A program made the position numbers and the translations under genes. The notes under the pieces are model-generated. The model ran no database searches. It was not told where the DNA came from and was given only the letters and a program-made list of their open reading frames with translations. A stretch of DNA of 64,000 bases from CAVQEG01 sp963711465 (GTDB lineage Bacteria; Bacteroidota; Ignavibacteria; OLB7), in assembly GCA_963711465.1 (NCBI GenBank), contig CAVQEG010000001.1:248001-312000 (forward strand), written 5' to 3'. Shown one piece after another: positions 15,388 through 23,096 of the stretch (position 1 is the stretch's first letter; each line of letters opens with the position of its first letter).

Positions 15388-16915
15388 TTCACGAAAGACA
15401 CTTGAGAATTACTTCGACGCGGCGCGCGCTGCGAGGGGATTGAGCGAAGCGGACGTGCGTGGAATCGTCGAACGACGTGACCGTCGTCACAGAGTCTCGA
15501 CTCGATGGCGTCGCGTGGCGGGAACGCTTGCGGTCTGCACTATCCTCGGCGCGGGCGCGTTCACCCTCGTCACGCTGACACACGGCGACGGTCATCCGGG
15601 CGGTGACGGCCAATCCACTGGCATCGCCGCGGAACGACACGAGCGGTTTTCCTCGCCGCCGGTCCCGACGGCAATCGACTCGTCGGCTATGGGCTCGGCA
15701 TCGCCCTTGGACGCGGCAACGACGCACGAATCAAATTCGACCATACAACCACATGCAGTACAACTCAGCAGAGGGAATTCAATGATGGCACAAAGGAAGC
15801 TCCGCAGCACGATGCTCGCCACGGCGCTGGCGGCGACCACCGCGATTGCGGCCAATGCAACACCGGCTGCGGCACAGACGTCGTCGCCGACCTCGCACAC
15901 CGACTCGGCGTCGATGATGGACGCGCCGGTCGTGAACCAGATGGCAAAGGAGATGGGTGCGGCGGCCTCGGACTACTGGACGAACCATCTCAACCAGTAC
16001 AAGCGTCGCATCGACAACACGCTCTCGGCGACTGACCTGGCGAAGCTCAACAAGCTGCGAGTGCGGTTTGCCGTGCTGATCTCCCAGGCGCGCGACGCGG
16101 GTGGAATCGGATCGCTGTTCGGAAACATGGCGCTCAGCGTGTCGCAGGGCGTGAGCGACGACAACACGCAGACGATGTCGCTGGAGATCAGCGGGGAGGA
16201 CTCCGACAGCGATGTCGAGACCGAGATGAATGCAAAGGCGGCGGAGATGAAGTCGATCGTGGCGACGGCGCGCACGATTGCATCATCCTACCGCGGCGAC
16301 TTCGACAACCTCGGTGAATCGGTGCTCGACGACTTCGTGACGTTCGTCGGCGAGATGACCACCCAGGCCGAACAGTACGCGATCGACCACCGGGGAGAAT
16401 TCGAAGCGCAACTGGGAACGGAGATGTCCGCGACGATCGATGCGTCGGACTCGGTAGCTGAGAACGTCCGTGCGGAGCTCGATCGACCGGAGACGAAGGA
16501 GGCGTTCGGGATGGTCTACAACTTTGCAATCGAACCGTTCGTGATGCTCTACGACGGATCGGATCTGGCGGAGTACTTCACCGACGCGGTTCCGCTGAAA
16601 TCGATCGGCACGGCGGTACCGGGACTCTCGCAGATGGAGTCACGGGTACTGGACAAGAGCGTACCGAATCCGGCGAATTCGACTGCGACGATCGACTACG
16701 ATCTGAGCGAGGCGAGTCCTGCGACGACACTACGGTTCTTCGACGCGAGCGGCACGATGGTACGCTCGATGGATCTGGGGGCGCGGCCGGCTGGAAGCGG
16801 TCGGGTCACGGTGGACGTCTCGAGTTTTCCGGCGGGCACCTACCTGTACCACCTGACGGTACAGACGACAGCCGGAGAGCAGGTCTTCTCCCGGACGATG
16901 CAGGTAGTCCACTGA
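15380..16915 (+). CDS. Anti-sigma-like membrane protein joined in frame to a T9SS-type secreted protein
   Basis: A 511-residue open frame starting inside the sigma gene's stop. Residues 1-45 (MASSRKTLENYFDAARAARG... EADVRGIVERRDRRHR) form a charged helical cytosolic head. Residues about 48-70 (VAGTLAVCTILGAGAFTLVTL) form a transmembrane helix, as expected for an anti-sigma factor. About 65 polar residues later, at residue 135, comes MMAQRKLRSTMLATALAATTAIAANATPAAAQ, a textbook signal peptide, preceded in the DNA by its own Shine-Dalgarno site. The rest is a helical domain (about 170-420), then a T9SS sorting domain (VLDKSVPNPANSTATIDYDL... FFDASGTMVRSMD... GTYLYHLTV). Either one fusion polypeptide or two overlapping in-frame products are made. 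The internal start makes the second likely. Confidence 0.8.
   Translation: MASSRKTLENYFDAARAARGLSEADVRGIVERRDRRHRVSTRWRRVAGTLAVCTILGAGAFTLVTLTHGDGHPGGDGQSTGIAAERHERFSSPPVPTAIDSSAMGSASPLDAATTHESNSTIQPHAVQLSRGNSMMAQRKLRSTMLATALAATTAIAANATPAAAQTSSPTSHTDSASMMDAPVVNQMAKEMGAAASDYWTNHLNQYKRRIDNTLSATDLAKLNKLRVRFAVLISQARDAGGIGSLFGNMALSVSQGVSDDNTQTMSLEISGEDSDSDVETEMNAKAAEMKSIVATARTIASSYRGDFDNLGESVLDDFVTFVGEMTTQAEQYAIDHRGEFEAQLGTEMSATIDASDSVAENVRAELDRPETKEAFGMVYNFAIEPFVMLYDGSDLAEYFTDAVPLKSIGTAVPGLSQMESRVLDKSVPNPANSTATIDYDLSEASPATTLRFFDASGTMVRSMDLGARPAGSGRVTVDVSSFPAGTYLYHLTVQTTAGEQVFSRTMQVVH
15771..15787 (+). promoter_or_regulatory. Internal ribosome-binding site and start for the secreted half
   Basis: GAGGG at 15,771-15,775 lies 6 bases before tandem ATG codons at 15,782 and 15,785. 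Both are in frame with the longer gene and open directly into a signal peptide. The predicted short product covers 15,782-16,915 (377 residues). Confidence 0.65.
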
Positions 16916-16922
16916 CGAATCG

Positions 16923-16958
16923 CACGGACGCGGGGCCCTTTCGGGCCCCGCGTCCGTG
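16923..16958. terminator. Strong hairpin terminator
   Basis: A perfect 16-bp inverted repeat with a TTTC loop (CACGGACGCGGGGCCC / GGGCCCCGCGTCCGTG) begins 8 bp after the stop of the secreted-protein gene. It separates that gene from the satellite region. Confidence 0.85.
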
Positions 16959-16978
16959 CTGATCACCGCGACGATGGC

Positions 16979-17396
16979 GGTATCTCGCCGGGGGGGCGTC
17001 TTGCCGCAGCGATGGCGGTATCCGGCCGGGTGGATTGCCGCGGCGATGGCGGTATGCCTCGGGGCGAGGTTCCTCGACAATAGTGGTATGCCTCGGGGCG
17101 GATTGCCGCGGCGATGGCGGTATGCCTCGGGGCGAGGTTTCTCGACAGAAGTGGTATGCCTCGGGGCGGGTTGCCGCGGCGATGGCGGTATGCCTCGGGG
17201 CGGGTTGCCGCGGCGATGGCGGTATGCCTCGGGGCGAGGTTCCTCGACAGTGGTGGTATCCCTCGGGGCGGCTTGCCGCGGCGGTGGCAGTATGCCTCGG
17301 GGCGAGGTTCCTCGACAGTGGCGGTATCCCTCGGGGCGGCTTGCCGCTGCGATGGCGGTATCCCTCCGGGCGAGGTTCCTCGACAATAGTGGTATC
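16979..17396. repeat. 34-bp tandem repeat array 1
   Basis: Units begin with GGTAT and recur exactly every 34 bp (17,017, 17,051, 17,085, 17,119, 17,153, 17,187, 17,221, 17,255, 17,289, 17,323, 17,357, 17,391), with one 38-bp unit at the left end. Each shares GGTATGCCTCGGGGCG. The rest is of type A (core TTGCCGCGGCGATGGC) or type B (core AGGTTCCTCGACA), and the types largely alternate. Both cores are self-complementary. A 34-bp period is not a multiple of three, so frames that appear open here cycle through all phases, and the array is judged non-coding. Confidence 0.93.
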
Positions 17397-17600
17397 CCGA
17401 GGGGCGCGACGGCGGAGCCGATCGCGCGGGCGCGGAGGGCAATTCACCACAGCGGTACATTCGTTCGGCGACTGACGTGGCGCTCCTGAGAAGACGTCGC
17501 TCCCATCGCCGACGAGGCGCCACTGCCGCCGAAAGCCGCGCGGCCCCTTGGCGCCCTTGGCGGAATCTCTGCAGCCGCTGAGTTCGCTGCCGGTCGGCCG
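17397..17600. repeat. About 200-bp module of the higher-order satellite, copy 1
   Basis: A unique-looking segment that starts GGGGCGCGACGGCGGAGCC and ends before the next 34-bp array. It recurs almost unchanged 544 bp and 1,084 bp further on. It contains CCCCTTGGCGCCCTTGGCGG, also found near the end of the neighbouring ABC transporter gene. No coding potential is recognised. Confidence 0.85.
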
Positions 17601-17940
17601 CCTCGGGGCGGCTTGCCGCGGCGATGGCGGTATGCCTCGGGGCGAAGTTCCTCGACAGTAGCGGTAGGCCTCGGGGTGGATTGCCGCGGCGATGGCGGTA
17701 GGCCTCGGGGTGGATTGCCGCGGAGATGGCGGTATGCCTCGGGGCGGGTTGCCGCGGCGATGGCGGTATGCCTCGGGGCGAGGTTCCTCGACAGTGGCGG
17801 TATCCCTCGGGGCGGCTTGCCGCTGCGATGGCGGTATCCCTCCGGGCGAGGTTCCTCGACAGTGGCGGTATCCCTCGGGGCGGCTTGCCGCGGCGAGGGT
17901 GGTATGCCTCGGGGCGAAGGTCCTCGACAATAGTGGTATC
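17601..17940. repeat. 34-bp tandem repeat array 2
   Basis: After a partial unit at 17,601, GGTA-starting units follow every 34 bp at 17,629, 17,663, 17,697, 17,731, 17,765, 17,799, 17,833, 17,867, 17,901 and 17,935. Same A/B core types as array 1, in a different order; two units have GGTAGGC in place of GGTATGC. Confidence 0.93.
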
Positions 17941-18144
17941 CCGAGGGGCGCGACGGCGGAGCCGATCGCGCGGGCGCGGAGGGCAATTCACCACAGCGGT
18001 ACATTCGTTCGGCGACTGACGTGGCGCTCCTTAGAAGACGTCGCTCCCATCGCCGACGAGGCGCCACTGCCGCCGAAAGCCGCGCGGCCCCTTGGCGCCC
18101 TTGGCGGAATCTCTGCAGCCGCTGAGTTCGCTGCCGGTCGGCCG
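17941..18144. repeat. About 200-bp module of the higher-order satellite, copy 2
   Basis: Nearly identical to copy 1. The one difference I noticed is CTCCTTAGAAG where copies 1 and 3 have CTCCTGAGAAG. Such low divergence suggests a recent amplification. Confidence 0.85.
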
Positions 18145-18480
18145 CCTCGGGGCGGCTTGCCGCGGCGATGGCGGTATCCCTCCGGGCGAGGTTCCTCGAC
18201 ATTGGTGGTATCCCTCGGGGCGGCTTGCCGCTGCGATGGCGGTATGCCTCGGGGCGAAGGTCCTCGACAATAGTGGTATCCCTCGGGGCTTCCGCGGCGA
18301 TGGCGGCATCCCTCCGGGCGAGGTTCCTCGACAGTGGTGGTATCCCTCGGGGCGGCTTGCCGCGGCGATGGCGGCATCCCTCCGGGCGAGGTTCCTCGAC
18401 AGTGGTGGTATCCCTCGGGGCGGCTTGCCGCGGCGATGGCGGTATCCCGCTGTGCGAAGGTCCTCGACAATAGTGGTATC
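18145..18480. repeat. 34-bp tandem repeat array 3
   Basis: A partial unit at 18,145 is followed by units at 18,173, 18,207, 18,241, 18,275, 18,305, 18,339, 18,373, 18,407, 18,441 and 18,475. One unit (18,275) is 30 bp because of a 4-bp loss in the A core. Otherwise the 34-bp spacing is exact. Confidence 0.93.
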
Positions 18481-18678
18481 CCGAGGGGCGCGACGGCGGA
18501 GCCGATCGCGCGGGCGCGGAGGGCAATTCACCACAGCGGTACATTCGTTCGGCGACTGACGTGGCGCTCCTGAGAAGACGTCGCTCCCATCGCCGACGAG
18601 GCGCCACTGCCGCCGAAAGCCGCGCGGCCCCTTGGCGCCCTTGGCGGAATCTCTGCAGCCGCTGAGTTCGCTGCCGGT
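18481..18678. repeat. About 200-bp module of the higher-order satellite, copy 3
   Basis: Third copy, 540 bp after copy 2, ending at CTGCCGGT. Beyond it the sequence switches to duplicated segments related to the end of the ABC transporter gene instead of another 34-bp array. Confidence 0.85.
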
Positions 18679-18679
18679 G

Positions 18680-18822
18680 CTCACCCCTCTACCCACCGCG
18701 GACCGTCGCCGACCCCTTGGCGCCCTTGGCGGCCACGATCTTGGCGGAGTCTCTAAAGCCGCCGAGCTCGCTGCCGGACCTCACCCCTCTACCCACCGCG
18801 GACCGCCGCCGACCCCTTGGCG
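18680..18822. repeat. 43-bp direct repeat pair that includes the ABC transporter stop codon
   Basis: CTCACCCCTCTACCCACCGC... occurs at 18,680-18,722 and again at 18,780-18,822 with one mismatch. The second copy encodes, on the complement strand, the last residues and TAG stop of the ABC transporter. The first copy is a detached duplicate of that tail (it would read ...AAKGAKGSATVRGG-stop). Confidence 0.8.
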
Positions 18823-20591
18823 GCCACGTAAAGAGCTCGCATCTCCTCGCATCGCCTCAGCAGCTCCTCCAGCGTTCCCTCGTCCTCGACACGTCCGTCG
18901 CGCAGCACCAGAATCCGGTCGGCGCGCTGCAGCGCCGCGTCCCTGTGCGATGACACCAGACACGTCGCGTCGCCCCGCTGCGCCAGCCGCTGCCACAATG
19001 TTGCTTCCGTGTTCACGTCCAACGCGCTCGACAGGTCGTCGAACACCAACAGCTCCGGATCCCTCGCGAAGGTCCGGGCCGCCGCGCTCCGCTGAATCTG
19101 TCCGCCCGAGAGCCGGACCCCTCGCGGACCGACCGTCGTCTCCAGACCCGACTCCAGATGCGCCACGTCCGGTTGAAGCACCGATAGTTCCAGTGCCGAT
19201 TCGAGCGCGTGTTCCGGCTGTCCCATCAGTATGTTGTCGCGCAGCGTGTCGCTGAACAGCCGCGGTACCTGCGCCGTGTAGGCCACCCGCGGCGGTACCA
19301 TGAACGTCCCCGCATCCGCCACGACCACGCCGTTCCATACGATCTCGCCGCTGTCCCGCGGAAGCAGCCCGAGCATCACTCGAAGAAGCGTCGACTTGCC
19401 CGCACCGATTCTCCCGGTCACCACCACGAATTCTCCCCGTCGTATCTCCAGATCGATCCCCTCGATTCCCCGACCCGTCGACTCATGCCGGTAGCTCAAC
19501 CCGCGAAGCTCGATGCGCTCCAGTCGATGCTCCTCACTGCGAACCACCTGCGGTACGTCCGGCAGCGTTCCGTCGATGTGAATAGGATTGTGCGCCACCA
19601 GCGTCTCATCCGGCGCGTCGACCACCAGCGCTTCCAGTCGCTCCACCGATACACCCGTGCGTCGATGCTGCGCGAGCATATCACCCATGAAGAACATCGT
19701 CCACGTCATCCGCTGCAGGTAGACGACGAACAGCGCGAAGTCGCCCACGGTGAATTCGCCGCGCGTGATCGCCGAGGCACCGAGCAGCAACACGATCCCG
19801 ATACCGATGTTCGCCATGTTCGCGTTGACCGAACGCAGCAGTTCCAACATCAGCCGGTCCTTCAGCGCCACCGAGCGTCGCGATTCGTTGAGCTCCTGGA
19901 AGTGCTGCAGAATCTCGTTCTCACGGGAAGCGACCTTCACCGCCTGCACCGCGCCGAACGTCTCGCCGATGAATTCGGTCACCTTCGCCGTCGCCTCGCG
20001 ATGCAGCTTGCGATACCTGCGGATGCGTCCGCCGAGTCCGCGCGCGAATAGCGCGATCGCAGCGACCGGTACGAATACACACGCGGCGATCGTCGCATCG
20101 ATGCTGAACATGATGCCGAAGGCGATTACGCCGAAGAGCACGATGCCTGTGAAGTCGGTCCATCCCTCGAGGTACTCGAGCACCTCGTCGATGTCGTCTC
20201 GGAATCGAGAGACGATCTCGCCCGCAGCCGCCGGAAGTCTCCGCGTGCCCGGTCCGTCGATCAGCCACTCGAGAATGTTGCGCCGCATCAGCGAACCGGC
20301 CGTGAAGTACATCGTGCTCCAGGCATAGATGCCGCCGACCATGAATCCGATTCTCGTCGTCATCGTCGCCGCCAGCAGTGCCAGCAGCGTCCAGACGTCG
20401 AACCCCGCCGCCGCCTGGCCGCTCAGCCGGTCGAAGATCGCCCGCGTGATCAGCCCAGCCAGAATCGGCAGCGAGTGATGCACCCCCCACAGAAGACAGT
20501 TGAGTGCGAACAACATCGGTCGATACCGGATCAGTCGTCCCATGGCACGAAGCGGCGTCAGCCGGCCCGTATCCGGTCGTTGTGCTGTCAT
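18789..20591 (-). CDS. ABC exporter subunit with degenerate Walker B (heterodimer partner 2)
   Basis: A 600-residue exporter half: six-helix transmembrane domain (about 30-330), then a nucleotide-binding domain. Start MTAQRPDTGRLTPLRAMGRL at 20591. Walker A is GRIGAGKST and the signature LSGGQIQR is canonical. Walker B is LLVFDDLSSALD, with Asp where the catalytic Glu should be, and the H-loop is SSHRD. This is the pattern of the degenerate-site subunit of heterodimeric exporters (TM287/288, BmrCD or LmrCD type). The partner gene lies 145 bp upstream on the same strand. The final residues (VAAKGSAAVRGG) are low-complexity and lie inside a local direct repeat. Substrate unknown; drug or lipid export is usual. 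Confidence 0.92.
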   Translation of the reverse strand: MTAQRPDTGRLTPLRAMGRLIRYRPMLFALNCLLWGVHHSLPILAGLITRAIFDRLSGQAAAGFDVWTLLALLAATMTTRIGFMVGGIYAWSTMYFTAGSLMRRNILEWLIDGPGTRRLPAAAGEIVSRFRDDIDEVLEYLEGWTDFTGIVLFGVIAFGIMFSIDATIAACVFVPVAAIALFARGLGGRIRRYRKLHREATAKVTEFIGETFGAVQAVKVASRENEILQHFQELNESRRSVALKDRLMLELLRSVNANMANIGIGIVLLLGASAITRGEFTVGDFALFVVYLQRMTWTMFFMGDMLAQHRRTGVSVERLEALVVDAPDETLVAHNPIHIDGTLPDVPQVVRSEEHRLERIELRGLSYRHESTGRGIEGIDLEIRRGEFVVVTGRIGAGKSTLLRVMLGLLPRDSGEIVWNGVVVADAGTFMVPPRVAYTAQVPRLFSDTLRDNILMGQPEHALESALELSVLQPDVAHLESGLETTVGPRGVRLSGGQIQRSAAARTFARDPELLVFDDLSSALDVNTEATLWQRLAQRGDATCLVSSHRDAALQRADRILVLRDGRVEDEGTLEELLRRCEEMRALYVAAKGSAAVRGG

Positions 20592-20736
20592 GGTTGCTAC
20601 GAGTGCGAGAGCAATTGAGTTGAGAATTCGTATGCACCGTCGCGGCCCGCGCGTAGCTGCCACACCGTGCCATCGGCGGAGACGGGCCGCGGCCGACGAG
20701 GCGATCCCCGATGGCCGACGGCGACTTCGTTCGACC

Positions 20737-22482
20737 TCACGCCACCAGTTCGGATCGACCGGTGCGCAGCAGCGCTGCGAAGTGTGAATCCGGATCGGAC
20801 TCGAGCTGCGCGCGGCGTCCGTGTTCGACGATCCGCCCGTGATCGAGCACCATGATCTCGTCCGCCCGCGCCACGGTCGAGAGTCGATGCGCGATGATGA
20901 TCGCCGTGCGGCCCTCGAGCAACCGCTGCATCGCCCGCTCCAGCAGTCGTTCGGTGGCCAGATCCATTCGCGAACTCGGCTCGTCGAGCACCACCAGTCC
21001 GGGATCCTGCAGGAACACGCGCGTGAACGCCAGCAGCTGCGCCTCGCCCGCGGAGAGTCCGCCACCGCCGGTCGTCAGCATCGTGTCGAGTCCGTCCGGC
21101 ATTCGCGAGAACCAGTCGCCGAGATCGAGCCGTTCGATCACCTCGAGCATCCGCTCGTCAGAAATCGAGTGATCGAAGAATGAGAGGTTGTCGCGCACCG
21201 ACGCGTGGAAGAGCTGCACCTCCTGGGTGACCATGGCGACGCGTCCGCGCAAGTCGCGCATGCGGGCATCCCGCGTGTCCACGCCGCCGACGCGAACTGC
21301 TCCCGATGAGACTTCGTAGAGCCGGAAGAGCAGGCGGGTCAGCGTCGTCTTTCCGCTGCCGGTGCGACCGAGCAGCCCGAGCACGGTGCCTGGTGCGAGC
21401 CGGAAGTCCACGTCGTCCAGCACCGGCGCGTGCGCGCCGTAGGCGAAGGTGACGCGGTTGAATTCCACCGCCAGTGCGCCCGTCGGAATCGCGGTGCCCG
21501 GACCGTCGCTCAGCCGCGAGCGGATGGCCAGCAGTTCGTCGACCCGGACGATCGATGCGAGTGCCTTCTGCATCTCCTGCAACTGCTGTGAAATCTGCTC
21601 GACGAACTCCGCGGTCATCTCCGCATACTGGTAGAAGAGGTAGACGCTGCCGAGCGAGATGATGCCGGCGCCGAAGAGCCCGATGCCCACGCCGAGCGCC
21701 ACCAGATCGCCGACGGTGAAGACGCCGATGATGATCACCCACAGAAGCGAACGCATCATCCAGGCACGCCGTCCGAAGTGGAACTGGTCGTGGATCACCT
21801 GCGCGAAACGGCGCATCGTGTAGCGCCCGCCGCCGTTGGCGCGGATATCCTCCAGACCGTTGAGGCGTTCTTCGACGAACCCGTAGAGACTCGCGCTCGC
21901 CTCGCGTTCCTTGCCCGTGGCAGCCACCGCGAGGTTGCGCGCGCGGAACATCGCCAGCATCGCGACGACGACGTAGATCGCCATGGCCAGGCCCATCCGC
22001 CACTCCTGCACCGAGAGCACCGTGACGACGCCGATGATCAGCACGCCGCTGCCGAGCACTCGAATGACAAAGACCGAGAAGAAGTTCGACAGCGCCGTGA
22101 TGTCGCCGTCGATGCGCTCGATGAGCTCCCCCGGCGTACGGTGGTTGTGGAAGCCCATGTCGAGCCCCAGCAGGTGCGCGGCCAGATCCTCGCGAAGCAT
22201 GTTCGTCGCGGTCCAGCCGACATCGGCACCGACGTAGGTGGCCCACGTGGCGATCACGTGGTGCAGCAGTCCGACGGCGAGGAACGCGGCTCCGGCGATG
22301 ACGAGCGTCCGCACCTCGGCACCCGCCATTGCGCGGTCGATGAAGAAGCGGACGATCTGCGGATTGATCAGCTGCAGGACGATGGTGGCGAGCACGAGCG
22401 CGCCGAGCAGCGTCGCCCGCCGACGCTGCGGTCGGAGGTATCGCGCCAGCAGTGCGCGGTAGCGGGCCATTGAAGTGTTCAT
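20737..22482 (-). CDS. ABC exporter subunit with catalytic Walker B (heterodimer partner 1)
   Basis: A 581-residue exporter half. Start chosen at ATG 22482 (MNTSMARYRALLARYLRPQRRR); an ATG four codons later is possible. Six transmembrane helices occupy about 20-310. In the nucleotide-binding domain Walker A is GRTGSGKTT, Walker B LVVLDEPSSRMD keeps the catalytic Glu, and the H-loop is IIIAHRLS. The signature is altered to LSAGEAQL instead of LSGGQ. In a heterodimer this altered signature would face the partner's Asp-type Walker B, giving one degenerate and one active ATP site. It is the first gene of the pair. Confidence 0.93.
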   Translation of the reverse strand: MNTSMARYRALLARYLRPQRRRATLLGALVLATIVLQLINPQIVRFFIDRAMAGAEVRTLVIAGAAFLAVGLLHHVIATWATYVGADVGWTATNMLREDLAAHLLGLDMGFHNHRTPGELIERIDGDITALSNFFSVFVIRVLGSGVLIIGVVTVLSVQEWRMGLAMAIYVVVAMLAMFRARNLAVAATGKEREASASLYGFVEERLNGLEDIRANGGGRYTMRRFAQVIHDQFHFGRRAWMMRSLLWVIIIGVFTVGDLVALGVGIGLFGAGIISLGSVYLFYQYAEMTAEFVEQISQQLQEMQKALASIVRVDELLAIRSRLSDGPGTAIPTGALAVEFNRVTFAYGAHAPVLDDVDFRLAPGTVLGLLGRTGSGKTTLTRLLFRLYEVSSGAVRVGGVDTRDARMRDLRGRVAMVTQEVQLFHASVRDNLSFFDHSISDERMLEVIERLDLGDWFSRMPDGLDTMLTTGGGGLSAGEAQLLAFTRVFLQDPGLVVLDEPSSRMDLATERLLERAMQRLLEGRTAIIIAHRLSTVARADEIMVLDHGRIVEHGRRAQLESDPDSHFAALLRTGRSELVA

Positions 22483-22724
22483 TCCGCGGGTTGTCGATTG
22501 TCGCTCCACACCGGGGCAGGTGCGACGTGACTGGATTGGTTTCGACTTCCTGCATGCGCCGCGTACGCAACAGCGGTGGCGCATCCTTCCGACGACTCCG
22601 CGGCGGAGGTCGGTGTGACGAATTGCGTTCGACGTTGGCCCGTCGGGGAGGGTGGCTGGTGTGAATTCGAACGACCCCGGCAACGATCAACCGCGCCGCA
22701 GACCGGTGAATTCACAAACGACAA

Positions 22725-22756
22725 AAGGCCGCGGATCGATTCGATCTCACGGCCTT
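22725..22756 (-). terminator. Candidate intrinsic terminator on the complement strand
   Basis: On the complement strand an AAGGCCG...CGGCCTT stem is followed directly by a short T run (CGGCCTTTTGT). It could end transcripts coming from the WD40/ModA cluster upstream, before the ABC exporter genes. Confidence 0.5.
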
Positions 22757-22819
22757 CGGGAAGTATGCTGCTTCCTGAGATGCTGGCGCTTCACCCGATT
22801 CAACGGAGAAGAAACAGCA

Positions 22820-22853
22820 GGGCCGTGGCGATCGCGCGAGGCGTCCACGGCCC
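22820..22853. other. GC-rich inverted repeat
   Basis: GGGCCGTGG and CCACGGCCC form a perfect 9-bp stem with a 16-nt loop. It could be a terminator or part of an RNA structure; there is no T tract. Confidence 0.4.
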
Positions 22854-23096
22854 GTTACAGCACCGATACTGGTCAGGTTCCTGTAACTGCGTTCGGACGA
22901 GCCTCAGACGGCGATACGCGCCGATACGGTTGGAATGCAGATCAGCATCGGACTCCTCAGGAGTGTTGACGTTCGTTGATGTGAATGCCCGGCGCCGCTA
23001 CCGGCCCTGCGAGCAATGAGCAGCGAAGAAACGAAATCGACTCCGAACGGCAAAACAATTTCTGTCGTATGCATTGCCACCCGTATCGATCCCTGC

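Larger units (their letters stand above)
22483..23096. other. Intergenic region with several hairpins, no recognised gene
   Basis: This 614-bp stretch lies between the ABC exporter pair and the ModA-like gene. I see no convincing CDS, tRNA or known RNA family. It does hold inverted repeats: a terminator-like stem at 22,725-22,756, GGGCCGTGG/CCACGGCCC at 22,820-22,853, and GTTACAG/CTGTAAC at about 22,855-22,888. An unidentified structured leader or small RNA is possible. Confidence 0.5.

Noticed and set aside
16979..18480. A CRISPR array, suggested by regular 34-bp spacing
   Set aside because: There is no constant repeat separated by unique spacers: the whole 34-bp unit is repeated with two alternating cores, and no cas gene is present.
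16730..18696. Long open frames (up to 387 codons) on both strands across the satellite, with peptide repeats such as RHTAIAAA and RGIPPSPRQ
   Set aside because: A 34-bp period moves the reading frame each unit, so a 102-bp cycle without stops opens several frames at once on both strands. None has a plausible start, domain or gene-like composition.
22757..23040. A TPP riboswitch or SRP RNA on the complement strand (GAACCTGA, GGAAGCAGC fragments)
   Set aside because: The fragments do not fall into the required order and stems of either family, and no thiamine gene follows. Short matches are expected by chance.
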